A stretch of DNA of 6,046 bases, taken from contig JAQBZY010000105.1 of NCBI GenBank assembly GCA_027620395.1, positions 1 to 6,046 of the forward strand, written 5' to 3'. The position numbers and the translations under genes are program-made. Below, in pieces: positions 1-5,852 of this stretch (the stretch's first letter is position 1; every line of letters begins with the position of its first letter). Under the pieces are notes generated by a model, which searched no databases, had not been told where the DNA came from, and saw only the letters and a list, made by a program, of their open reading frames with translations. Source of the DNA: Pseudomonadota bacterium (lineage in GTDB: Bacteria > Pseudomonadota > Alphaproteobacteria > Rhodospirillales > Casp-alpha2).

Positions 1-1
1 C

Positions 2-175
2 GGCCATCCGGTGCTGTGCGGCAAGCGCCATTTTCAGGCGCTTTGGGCGCTCACCGGCGACGACGGCGCTAGGCACGTGCTGGGCGCCAATCCGGAGCGG
101 GTCAAGACCGTTCCCGTCGATGATCCGGGCATGCACAAGGACATCGACACGCCGGGCGATCTAGCGAGAGTCTGA
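2..175 (+). CDS. MobA/MocA-like nucleotidyltransferase, C-terminal part (5' end outside window)
   Basis: The open frame enters at the left edge and ends at TGA 173-175, giving the last 57 residues. It begins GHPVLCGKRHFQAL and ends with DIDTPGDLARV. The pattern 'GHPVL...RHF..L..L.GD.GAR' followed by 'V...DPG...DIDTP.DL' is the usual C-terminal end of MobA-like NTP transferases, especially MocA-type molybdenum cofactor cytidylyltransferases. Those enzymes attach CMP to molybdopterin for xanthine-dehydrogenase-family enzymes in the cytoplasm. The N-terminal nucleotide-binding signature lies outside the window, so the exact nucleotide and substrate cannot be decided; a related nucleotidyltransferase with another role is possible. 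If it is MocA, a molybdenum hydroxylase gene set may lie to the left (inference). The next gene follows on the same strand after 65 bp but appears to have its own promoter. Confidence 0.8.
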   Translation, partial: GHPVLCGKRHFQALWALTGDDGARHVLGANPERVKTVPVDDPGMHKDIDTPGDLARV

Positions 176-183
176 CATCTACA

Positions 184-212
184 TTTTCAACGAAGAAATT
201 TGAACTTATGAT
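184..212 (+). promoter_or_regulatory. Candidate sigma70-type promoter of the oxyR homologue
   Basis: A -35-like hexamer TTTTCA (184-189, 4 of 6 consensus positions) lies 17 bp before a -10-like hexamer TATGAT (207-212, 5 of 6). It sits in an AT-rich patch of otherwise GC-rich DNA, between the upstream stop codon and oxyR. Transcription would start near 218-220 and leave a leader of about 21-23 nt. The start site would then fall inside the left arm of the inverted repeat at 213-239. This is a match by eye, without experimental support. Confidence 0.55.
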
Positions 213-239
213 CGCTGGCACCGATTGAAGGTGCCAGCG
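213..239. repeat. Perfect 10-bp inverted repeat with 7-bp spacer, upstream of oxyR start
   Basis: CGCTGGCACC (213-222) and GGTGCCAGCG (230-239) are exact reverse complements separated by GATTGAA (223-229). After a 2-nt bulge (211-212), ATG at 208-210 can also pair with CAT at 240-242, which includes the first two bases of the oxyR start codon. The right arm covers the 3' part of the Shine-Dalgarno sequence. No T-run follows on either strand, so it does not look like an intrinsic terminator. It may be a DNA operator overlapping the oxyR transcription start, or, if transcription begins further upstream, an RNA hairpin hiding the ribosome binding site. Confidence 0.75.
227..233 (+). promoter_or_regulatory. 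Ribosome binding site of oxyR, partly inside the dyad
   Basis: GAAGGTG lies 7 nt before ATG 241 and supports that start. GAA falls in the loop and GGTG in the right arm of the inverted repeat at 213-239, so access would depend on whether the transcript contains the left arm. Confidence 0.65.
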
Positions 240-240
240 C

Positions 241-1146
241 ATGAACCTCCGCGATCTCCGCTATATCGTCACCGTCGCCGATCTCGGACACTTTGGGCGC
301 GCCGCCGATCAATGCTGCGTCGGTCAGCCGGCGCTGAGCGGTCAGATCAAGAAGCTCGAGGATTATCTCGGCATCGCCATCTTCGAACGCACCAACCGCC
401 GCGTCGCCGTGACGCCGGTCGGCCGCGACATCGTCGAAAAAGCTAGGCGGCTTCTGGTCATCGCCGACGACATCGAACGCACCGCCAAGGCTTTCGCCGA
501 TCCGTTCGCCGGTCCGCTCCGGCTCGGCATGATTCCGACCGTCGGGCCGTTTCTGCTCCCGCTGGTGATGAAGGCGCTCGTCCAGGCGCTGCCGAAGCTC
601 GATCTGATCATCATCGAGGATTTGACGGCTGGGCTCGAACATAGACTAGCCGATGGCGCCATCGATGCCGCCATCACCGCGACGGCGCCGAAAATCGCTA
701 GCGCCGCCGAGATCGCGCTCTATGTCGAGCCGTTCCAGGTCGCATTGCCGGCCGGCCATCCGTTGGCGACGCAAAAGAACATCGACATCGGCCGGATCGA
801 TCCGGCGACGCTATTGCTTTTGGCCGATGGGCATTGCCTTGCCGATCAGATCGCGTCGGCGTGCCGGATTAAGCGCACCGGCGCCGCCGCCGACATCCGC
901 GCCACCAGCCTGGAAACCCTGATCGGCTTGGTCGCCGCCGACCAGGGCGTCACGTTGCTGCCGGCGTTGGCGGTGGAATTCGGCGGCCGCGAGCGGCCGG
1001 GCCTCGTCATCAGGCCGCCGGCGAAAGCCGCTGGCCGCGGTATCAGAATCGTGCACCGGGCCGGCTACCCGCGCCTGGCGGCGCTCAATAAAATCGCCGA
1101 TGTAATCCGGAGTTGCGTTCCGAAATCGGTTACGGTCAAACCTTAA
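241..1146 (+). CDS. oxyR: LysR-family hydrogen peroxide sensor, OxyR homologue
   Basis: The 301-residue product is a LysR-type transcription factor close in length to E. coli OxyR (305). It has an N-terminal winged helix-turn-helix (about residues 1-60, with MNLRDLRYIV, AADQC and QPALSGQIKKLED) and a regulatory domain from about residue 90, starting GPLRLGMIPTVGPFLLP. The redox loop reads DGHCLADQIASAC, placing cysteines at 199 and 208, the numbers of the peroxide-sensing pair in E. coli OxyR. RATSLETL and GVTLLPALAV are also OxyR hallmarks. It should therefore sense H2O2 by a Cys199-Cys208 disulfide and control peroxide defence genes in the cytoplasm. Extra cysteines occur at 25 and 26 in the DNA-binding domain. 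ATG 241 is chosen for the GAAGGTG ribosome site and the family-typical N-terminus. No catalase or peroxidase gene is adjacent. The last 11 bp overlap the end of the convergent aminotransferase gene. Confidence 0.92.
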   Translation: MNLRDLRYIVTVADLGHFGRAADQCCVGQPALSGQIKKLEDYLGIAIFERTNRRVAVTPVGRDIVEKARRLLVIADDIERTAKAFADPFAGPLRLGMIPTVGPFLLPLVMKALVQALPKLDLIIIEDLTAGLEHRLADGAIDAAITATAPKIASAAEIALYVEPFQVALPAGHPLATQKNIDIGRIDPATLLLLADGHCLADQIASACRIKRTGAAADIRATSLETLIGLVAADQGVTLLPALAVEFGGRERPGLVIRPPAKAAGRGIRIVHRAGYPRLAALNKIADVIRSCVPKSVTVKP

Positions 1147-2323
1147 GCGCGTTGCCCAGATATTCCGCCGCCGCCTGCACGCCGCCGGCGCCGTGCGGCA
1201 AGGCAAGCGCCCGCATGGTAATCTCCAGTGCCCCCAGAGTCCCCATGGTCATCGGTGCGTTGATGTGCCCCATGTGCGCGATCCGGAATGCCTTGCCGGC
1301 CAAATTGCCGATGCCGATGCCGACGGTGACTCCGCAATGCTCCTGGCAGAACTTCAAAAGCGGCGCCGGGTCGATGCCGTCTTTCATCCGCACCGTCGTC
1401 ACCGAAACCGAGCGCGCCGCCGGCTCGGGGACATTGAAGTCGAATACGCCGCCCTCGCGCCACCGCCCAACGGCCGCCTGAACCGCGCCGGCCAAAAGCG
1501 CATGCCGACGAAAGATATTCTCCAATCCCTCTTCCAGAATCATATCAAGGCTTTTCCGCAACCCGAACAGCATGTGCGACGGCGGCGTGCCGGCATATTT
1601 CTGGTAGTGCTCATTGCCGTCGCGCCGGGTCCAATCCCAATAGGCCGTGCTGAGGTCAGCTTTTTCGTGCGCGTCGAAGGCCTTGCCGTTGACGCACAGC
1701 AGCGCCAGGCCGGGTGGCGTCATCAGCCCTTTTTGCGAGCCGGTCAGCGCGACATCGATGCCCCAGGCGTCCATCTCGAACGGCATGGTGGCCAGGGACG
1801 CGATCGCATCGACCATCAGGAGTGCCCCGTGGCCGGCGGCATCCATGGCGACACGGATCGCCGGAATGTCGTTGACGCAACTGGACGCGGTATCGATCTG
1901 CACCACCAAAACGGCCTTGATCTCGCCCTTGGCGTCGGCTCTCAAGCGGGCCTCGACTTTGGCCGGATCGACGGCGGACTGCCAATCGCCGGGCAATACC
2001 TCGACATCGATTCCCATGCTTTTGCCGGCCTCGCCCCAGCCGACGGCAAAGCGGCCGCTTTCCAGAACCAAAACCTTGTCGCCCCTCGAAAGCACGTTCG
2101 AGATCGCCGCTTCCCAACCACCATGGCCGTTGGCGATATAGATGTACGGCCGGCCCTTGCTGCGAAAAATCTTCGGCAGATCGGCGAGCACGCTATCCGT
2201 GATTTGGCGCAACTCGCCGCCATAAATCTCGATTGCCGGCCGGTGCATGGCCTGCAATACCTGATCGGGAATGGTCGTCGGTCCGGGAATGGCCAGAATT
2301 TCGCGGCCGTTTCTAATAGTCAT
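1136..2323 (-). CDS. Class V PLP-dependent aminotransferase, alanine/serine-glyoxylate transaminase-like
   Basis: The 395-residue product has the fold-type I class V layout of serine- and alanine-glyoxylate aminotransferases (about 380-400 residues): PGPTTIP at 13-19, the cofactor phosphate loop GHGGWEAA at 66-73, Asp172 in LMVDAIAS for the pyridine nitrogen, Lys198 in GSQKGLM as the Schiff-base lysine, and Arg347 in FRIAHMG as the likely substrate-carboxylate arginine. The family moves an amino group from alanine, serine or a related donor to glyoxylate or another 2-oxo acid, in the cytoplasm. The loop usually close to HNETSTGV here reads QIDTASSCV (142-150), so the substrate is uncertain; ureidoglycine-glyoxylate, aspartate-glyoxylate and pyridoxamine-pyruvate transaminases are relatives to consider. 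ATG 2323 has a weak upstream GAGA (2332-2335, 8 nt away). It is divergent from the TIGR00266 gene and convergent with oxyR. Confidence 0.88.
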   Translation of the reverse strand: MTIRNGREILAIPGPTTIPDQVLQAMHRPAIEIYGGELRQITDSVLADLPKIFRSKGRPYIYIANGHGGWEAAISNVLSRGDKVLVLESGRFAVGWGEAGKSMGIDVEVLPGDWQSAVDPAKVEARLRADAKGEIKAVLVVQIDTASSCVNDIPAIRVAMDAAGHGALLMVDAIASLATMPFEMDAWGIDVALTGSQKGLMTPPGLALLCVNGKAFDAHEKADLSTAYWDWTRRDGNEHYQKYAGTPPSHMLFGLRKSLDMILEEGLENIFRRHALLAGAVQAAVGRWREGGVFDFNVPEPAARSVSVTTVRMKDGIDPAPLLKFCQEHCGVTVGIGIGNLAGKAFRIAHMGHINAPMTMGTLGALEITMRALALPHGAGGVQAAAEYLGNALKV

Positions 2324-2488
2324 GTCGATTGTCTCGTTAATTATTGCTGGGCCAAGGTTGTCGGATCATTTCCCGGCGCTGCGGCAATGTCCAGGGCGGT
2401 TGTCGAAGGCCGTCGTCACGGTCCGGTTACGGTCTTGCCGAGACCTATTGCGGCGTTAAAGTGAGCCATCCGGGAATGGGAGAGCGGC
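2324..2488. other. Divergent intergenic spacer with short repeats; promoters expected
   Basis: This 165-bp spacer lies between the divergent starts of the aminotransferase and the three-gene operon and must hold or overlap the promoters of both. No convincing -35/-10 pair was found for either direction. On the minus strand AATAAT (complement of 2340-2345) resembles a -10 box but has no good -35 partner and would give a very short leader. Two copies of ACGGTC (2418-2423 and 2429-2434) are 11 bp apart, one helical turn. An inverted pair GGTCT/AGACC (2431-2435 and 2441-2445) overlaps the second copy. These could be part of an operator, but such short matches may be chance. Confidence 0.45.
2478..2484 (+). 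promoter_or_regulatory. Ribosome binding site of the TIGR00266-family gene
   Basis: GGGAGAG ends 4 nt before ATG 2489, with its GGGAG core 6 nt away. It is the clearest purine-rich ribosome site in the window and fixes the start of the operon's first gene. Confidence 0.7.
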
Positions 2489-3280
2489 ATGGCCGGCGAC
2501 AGTCACGACATCGAATATCAATTGTTCGGCAACGACATCCAGATCATCGAGATCATTCTCGATCCCGGCGAAACCGTGATCGCCGAGGCCGGCGCCATGA
2601 ATTACATGGAGGACGGCATCGAATTCGAGACCAAGATGGGTGACGGCTCGAAGGCTAACCAGGGCATCTTCGGCAAGATGTTCGAGGCCGGCAAGCGGGC
2701 GCTGACCGGCGAGTCGCTGTTCATGACGCACTTCACCAACAAGGGTTCGGGCAAGACCCGGGTCGCCTTCGCCGCGCCCTACCCCGGCCAAGTGGTGCCG
2801 GTTCGACTTTCAGAAACCGGCGGCGAGTTAACCTGCCAGAAGGATGCGTTCCTCGCCGCCGCCCTTGGCACGCAAATAGACATCGTCTTCAACAAGCGTC
2901 TCGGTGCCGGATTTTTTGGCGGCGAAGGGTTCATCTTGCAAAAACTCAAGGGCGATGGGCTAGCCTTCGTGCATGCCGGCGGCACCGTCGTCAAGAAGCA
3001 GCTTGCCGGCGGATCGCTGCTGGTCGACACCGGCTGCCTGGTCGGCTTCAGCAAGGGTATCGACTATGACATCAAGCTCGCCGGCGGCTTGAAATCGATG
3101 CTCTTCGGCGGCGAGGGCATCTTCCTCGCGCATTTGTCCGGCACCGGTACCGTTTATCTGCAAAGCCTGCCGTTTTCCCGTCTGGCCGACCGCATCTATC
3201 AAGCGGCGGCGCATCTCGGCGGCAAGGACAAAGGAGAAGGATCGCTGCTTGGGCGCAAGCTCGACGGCGACAATAGCTAA
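2489..3280 (+). CDS. TIGR00266/AIM24-family protein
   Basis: The 263-residue product matches the TIGR00266 (AIM24-like) family in length and motifs. The N-terminal part has [21 protein letters not shown] (residues 20-40). Two related glycine-rich beta segments follow: [16 protein letters not shown] (142-157) and [16 protein letters not shown] (205-220). The end, [16 protein letters not shown] (221-236), is also typical. The family forms a beta-rich TRAP-like fold. Its biochemical role is not established; the yeast relative Aim24 is a mitochondrial inner-membrane protein needed for normal MICOS organisation. I see no signal peptide or membrane helix, so a cytoplasmic or membrane-peripheral place is inferred. 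The last residues are rich in Lys, Gly and Asp. The gene opens the operon and stops 1 nt before the ATG of the GMC gene, which suggests translational coupling. Confidence 0.9.
   Translation: MAGDSHDIEYQLFGNDIQIIEIILDPGETVIAEAGAMNYMEDGIEFETKMGDGSKANQGIFGKMFEAGKRALTGESLFMTHFTNKGSGKTRVAFAAPYPGQVVPVRLSETGGELTCQKDAFLAAALGTQIDIVFNKRLGAGFFGGEGFILQKLKGDGLAFVHAGGTVVKKQLAGGSLLVDTGCLVGFSKGIDYDIKLAGGLKSMLFGGEGIFLAHLSGTGTVYLQSLPFSRLADRIYQAAAHLGGKDKGEGSLLGRKLDGDNS
3231..3240 (+). promoter_or_regulatory. Shine-Dalgarno-like AAGGAGAAGG near the end of the TIGR00266 gene
   Basis: AAGGAGAAGG lies inside the preceding coding region and is the strongest anti-16S match in the window. Its AGAAGG part is 8 nt before TTG 3249, an in-frame start that would add 11 residues to the GMC protein. 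It is 41 nt from ATG 3282, too far to serve that start directly. It may load ribosomes for the alternative TTG start, or be a by-product of the Lys-Gly-Glu codons. Confidence 0.35.
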
Positions 3281-3281
3281 C

Positions 3282-4874
3282 ATGGAATTCGATTATCTGA
3301 TCGTCGGCGGCGGCTCGGCCGGTTGCGCGTTGGCCAACCGGCTGAGTGAAAATCCCACGACCACCGTGATGCTGATCGAGGCCGGCGGCGAGGATCGAAA
3401 TCCGTGGATCCACATTCCGGCCGGCTTCATCAAGACCATGGTCGATCCCGGCGTCAACTGGCTGTTCGAGACCAAGCCCGACCCCGGCACCGCCAACCGC
3501 CCGATCCCAATCCCGCGCGGCAAGGTCTTGGGCGGATCGAGTTCGATCAACGGCATGGTCTATGTCCGCGGTCAGGCCCGCGACTACGACGATTGGGCGC
3601 AATTGGGTAACCGGGGCTGGTCCTATGCCGACGTGTTGCCGTATTTCCGCCGCTCCGAAAACCGCGAAGGCGGCGGCGACGAATATCATGGCCAAGGCGG
3701 TCCCTTGAACGTCGCCGACGTCCGGGTCCGCTACGAGGCATTGGACAAGATCATCGCCGCCGGTGGCGAACTCGGCTATCCGATGCACCATGATTACAAC
3801 GGCGCCAAGCAGGAAGGGTTCAGTTATTTCCAACTGACGCAAAAGAATGGCCGGCGGATGAGCGCCAAGACCGCCTACATCGACCCGATCCGCAAGCGCC
3901 GCCGCAACCTCAAGATCGAACGCAACGCCCAGGTCAAACGGGTGATGTTCGAGGGCAAGCGGGCCGTCGGCGTGGCTTTCGAGCAGTACGGCATCGAGCG
4001 TCGGATGCGGGCCAGGCGTGAGGTCATTTTGTGCGCCGGCGCCGTGCAGTCGCCGCAGATACTTGAGCTATCGGGCATCGGCCAGGCAGAGCGCCTCAAG
4101 GGATTCGGGATCGAACCCCTGGTCGATCTCAAGGGCGTCGGCGAGAATTTGCAGGATCATTACATCGTCCGCCTGACGTGGCAGATCGCGGGATTGCAAA
4201 GCCTCAATCAAACGGTGACCGGCCTGCCGCTGGTGGCGGAAGTGGCCAAATATTTCTTCCACAAGACCGGTGCGCTGACGCTACCGGCCGGCATCGTTGG
4301 CGGCTTCGTCAAATCCGACCCCGGCCTCGACGAGCCCGACATCCAGTATCACATCGTGCATGCCACCTTCAAAGATCCGAAGAAGCGGATCTTCGACAAG
4401 TTTCCCGGCATGACTATCGGGCCCTGCCAGTTGCGTCCGGAAAGCCGGGGTAGCATTCATTTGGAAAGTAACAGTCCGCTGGCGGCACCGGCGATCCGGC
4501 CGAACTTCCTGAGCGCCGAGAAGGACCGTCGCGTGCTGGTGGCCGGCATGAAGATCGGCCGCGAGTTGATGGCGACCAAAGCCCTGATCGGGCACCGGGT
4601 CATGGAAGTGACCCCCGGCGACGACTGTCAAACGGACGACGAAATGCTGGATTATGCGCGCCGTTCCGGGGCGACGCTGTATCATCCGGTCGGCACCTGC
4701 AAGATGGGCATCGACGATGCCGCGGTGGTCGATCCGACCCTCAAGGTCAGGGGCGTCGAGGGGCTTCGCGTCGTCGACGCCTCGGTCATGCCGCGGCTGG
4801 TTTCCGGCAACACCAACGCACCGGCGATTATGATCGCGGAAAAAGCCGCCGACATGATTCTCGGCAACACCTGA
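3282..4874 (+). CDS. GMC-family FAD-dependent alcohol (choline dehydrogenase-like) oxidoreductase
   Basis: The 530-residue product, taken from ATG 3282, is a full-length GMC flavoenzyme of the BetA/AlkJ type. [20 protein letters not shown] at the N-terminus is the FAD-binding Rossmann motif, followed by the FAD-ribose glutamate in LIEAGGE (31-37). GMC signature 1 starts at [12 protein letters not shown] (79-90) and signature 2 is [15 protein letters not shown] (253-267). The catalytic pair is His468 in [11 protein letters not shown] and Asn510 in SGNTNAP. Ile89 occupies the place of the covalent FAD-linking histidine of choline oxidase, so FAD is probably non-covalent. The family oxidises primary alcohols to aldehydes, passing electrons to a quinone or other acceptor; the substrate cannot be read from sequence, and choline is only one candidate. 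There is no signal peptide. An upstream TTG at 3249 has a better-placed ribosome site, but ATG 3282 gives the family-typical N-terminus. It is preceded by a 1-nt gap and followed by a 10-nt gap. Confidence 0.92.
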   Translation: MEFDYLIVGGGSAGCALANRLSENPTTTVMLIEAGGEDRNPWIHIPAGFIKTMVDPGVNWLFETKPDPGTANRPIPIPRGKVLGGSSSINGMVYVRGQARDYDDWAQLGNRGWSYADVLPYFRRSENREGGGDEYHGQGGPLNVADVRVRYEALDKIIAAGGELGYPMHHDYNGAKQEGFSYFQLTQKNGRRMSAKTAYIDPIRKRRRNLKIERNAQVKRVMFEGKRAVGVAFEQYGIERRMRARREVILCAGAVQSPQILELSGIGQAERLKGFGIEPLVDLKGVGENLQDHYIVRLTWQIAGLQSLNQTVTGLPLVAEVAKYFFHKTGALTLPAGIVGGFVKSDPGLDEPDIQYHIVHATFKDPKKRIFDKFPGMTIGPCQLRPESRGSIHLESNSPLAAPAIRPNFLSAEKDRRVLVAGMKIGRELMATKALIGHRVMEVTPGDDCQTDDEMLDYARRSGATLYHPVGTCKMGIDDAAVVDPTLKVRGVEGLRVVDASVMPRLVSGNTNAPAIMIAEKAADMILGNT

Positions 4875-4876
4875 GG
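4873..4876 (+). promoter_or_regulatory. Ribosome binding site of the reductase, overlapping the GMC stop codon
   Basis: GAGG overlaps the TGA stop (4872-4874) of the GMC gene and lies 8 nt before ATG 4885. This is typical of translationally coupled operon genes and supports the chosen start. Confidence 0.5.
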
Positions 4877-4884
4877 CGCCGGCC

Positions 4885-5835
4885 ATGGCACGGATCACCG
4901 CCACCATAACCGCCGTCACCGAGCTTGGCGCCGAGATCAAAAGCTTCCGCTTCCAAGCCCCGGCCGGCCAGCCGCTCGCCGGCATGGCGCCCGGCTGTCA
5001 TGTCGATCTATTTTTGCCAAATGGATTGAACCGACAATATTCGCCCTGGGATTGGGATCCGGCGGGGGCCTGGATATCGGTCGGCGTCAAACGTGAAACG
5101 TCAGGGCGCGGCGGCTCGGCCTGGCTGCACGATAATCTTTCAGAAGGCGGCACAATCGAACTCGGCGATATCCGCAACAATTTCCCCTTGGACGAAGCGG
5201 CGGAGGCGTCGGTGCTGATCGCCGGCGGCATCGGCGTCACGCCGATGATCGCCATGGCACGGCGGTTGCGGGAAAAGGGCCGCCGGTTCCGGTTCTATTA
5301 TCTGGCCCGGAATGCCGGCGCCGCCGGGTTCACCGAGGTACTGGCCGGCCTCGGACTCGGCGACGCGCTGACACGTCACCTGGACGACCGCGATGGCCTG
5401 TTCAACATCAAGGGATTGATCGAAGGTCTATCTCAGTCGACCCAAGTCTATTTCTGCGGACCGGAGCCGATGCTGAAGGCGGTTCTGAACGCCACGCAAG
5501 ACTGGGACCAGGGCCGGGTCCGGTTCGAGCGGTTCTCCGGCGATCCGATAGCGGCAACGGCACCGGCGGCCGGGTTCACGGTCGAGCTGGCGCGATCAGG
5601 CCGCTCGGTCTTCGTGCCGGCCGACAAAACAATCCTGAATGCGCTTCTAGAGGCCGGTATCGCCGCCGAGTTCGGTTGTACCGAAGGGGTCTGCGGCAGT
5701 TGCGAGGTCGGCTACATCGAAGGCGACATCGAGCATCTGGATTCGACGATGCCGGCCGAAGCGCATGACGCGGCGCAGACGCTTTGCATCTGCGTCTCCC
5801 GCGCCAAGGGCGACAAACTGATCCTCGATCTTTAG
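4885..5835 (+). CDS. FMN/[2Fe-2S] NAD(P)H oxidoreductase, phthalate dioxygenase reductase / VanB type
   Basis: The 316-residue product has the three-part order of phthalate dioxygenase reductases. An N-terminal flavin domain contains RQYS (50-53), the R-x-Y-S flavin motif, and VKRETSGRGGSAWLHD (68-83), which suits FMN binding. The nicotinamide domain contains GGIGVTPM (114-121) and CGPEPML (191-197). A C-terminal plant-type ferredoxin domain has Cys265, Cys270 and Cys273 (C-x4-C-x2-C) and a fourth ligand, most likely Cys303, with Cys301 close by. Such proteins pass electrons from NAD(P)H through FMN to a 2Fe-2S centre and on to a Rieske-type oxygenase, in the cytoplasm. CntB/YeaX of carnitine monooxygenase and VanB are relatives of the same layout. 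No oxygenase gene is in the operon. It is the last gene of the cluster and stops 17 bp before the convergent glcB end. Confidence 0.92.
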   Translation: MARITATITAVTELGAEIKSFRFQAPAGQPLAGMAPGCHVDLFLPNGLNRQYSPWDWDPAGAWISVGVKRETSGRGGSAWLHDNLSEGGTIELGDIRNNFPLDEAAEASVLIAGGIGVTPMIAMARRLREKGRRFRFYYLARNAGAAGFTEVLAGLGLGDALTRHLDDRDGLFNIKGLIEGLSQSTQVYFCGPEPMLKAVLNATQDWDQGRVRFERFSGDPIAATAPAAGFTVELARSGRSVFVPADKTILNALLEAGIAAEFGCTEGVCGSCEVGYIEGDIEHLDSTMPAEAHDAAQTLCICVSRAKGDKLILDL

Positions 5836-5852
5836 GGCAGTTCTGAAACGGG

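Noticed and set aside
213..239. Intrinsic terminator for the nucleotidyltransferase gene
   Set aside because: The stem is strong, but it is followed by the oxyR start codon and not by a T-run, and it overlaps the promoter and ribosome site of oxyR.
1136..2323. Assignment of the aminotransferase to the beta-hydroxyaspartate cycle (bhcA)
   Set aside because: None of the other bhc genes lie beside it, and the active-site loop differs from what I recall of BhcA. Only the broader family is supported.
1193..2464. Open frame of 423 codons on the plus strand opposite the aminotransferase
   Set aside because: It is antisense to a gene with a complete, motif-supported product, has low-complexity Arg/Asp/Gly/His-rich composition and no recognisable domain. 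Long antisense frames are expected in GC-rich coding DNA.
3072..3842. Open frame of 256 codons on the minus strand across the TIGR00266/GMC junction
   Set aside because: It spans two well-supported genes on the other strand, shows no family motif and has no credible ribosome site or promoter; it is a codon-phase shadow.
4281..4985. Open frame of 234 codons on the minus strand across the GMC/reductase junction
   Set aside because: It is antisense to two motif-rich genes, its product resembles no known family, and its composition is typical of antisense GC-rich frames.
3282..5835. Choline/glycine betaine or carnitine breakdown operon (betA, gbcB or cntB symbols)
   Set aside because: The GMC and reductase families fit, but no betaine aldehyde dehydrogenase, Rieske oxygenase, transporter or BetI regulator is present, so specific symbols would overstate the evidence.
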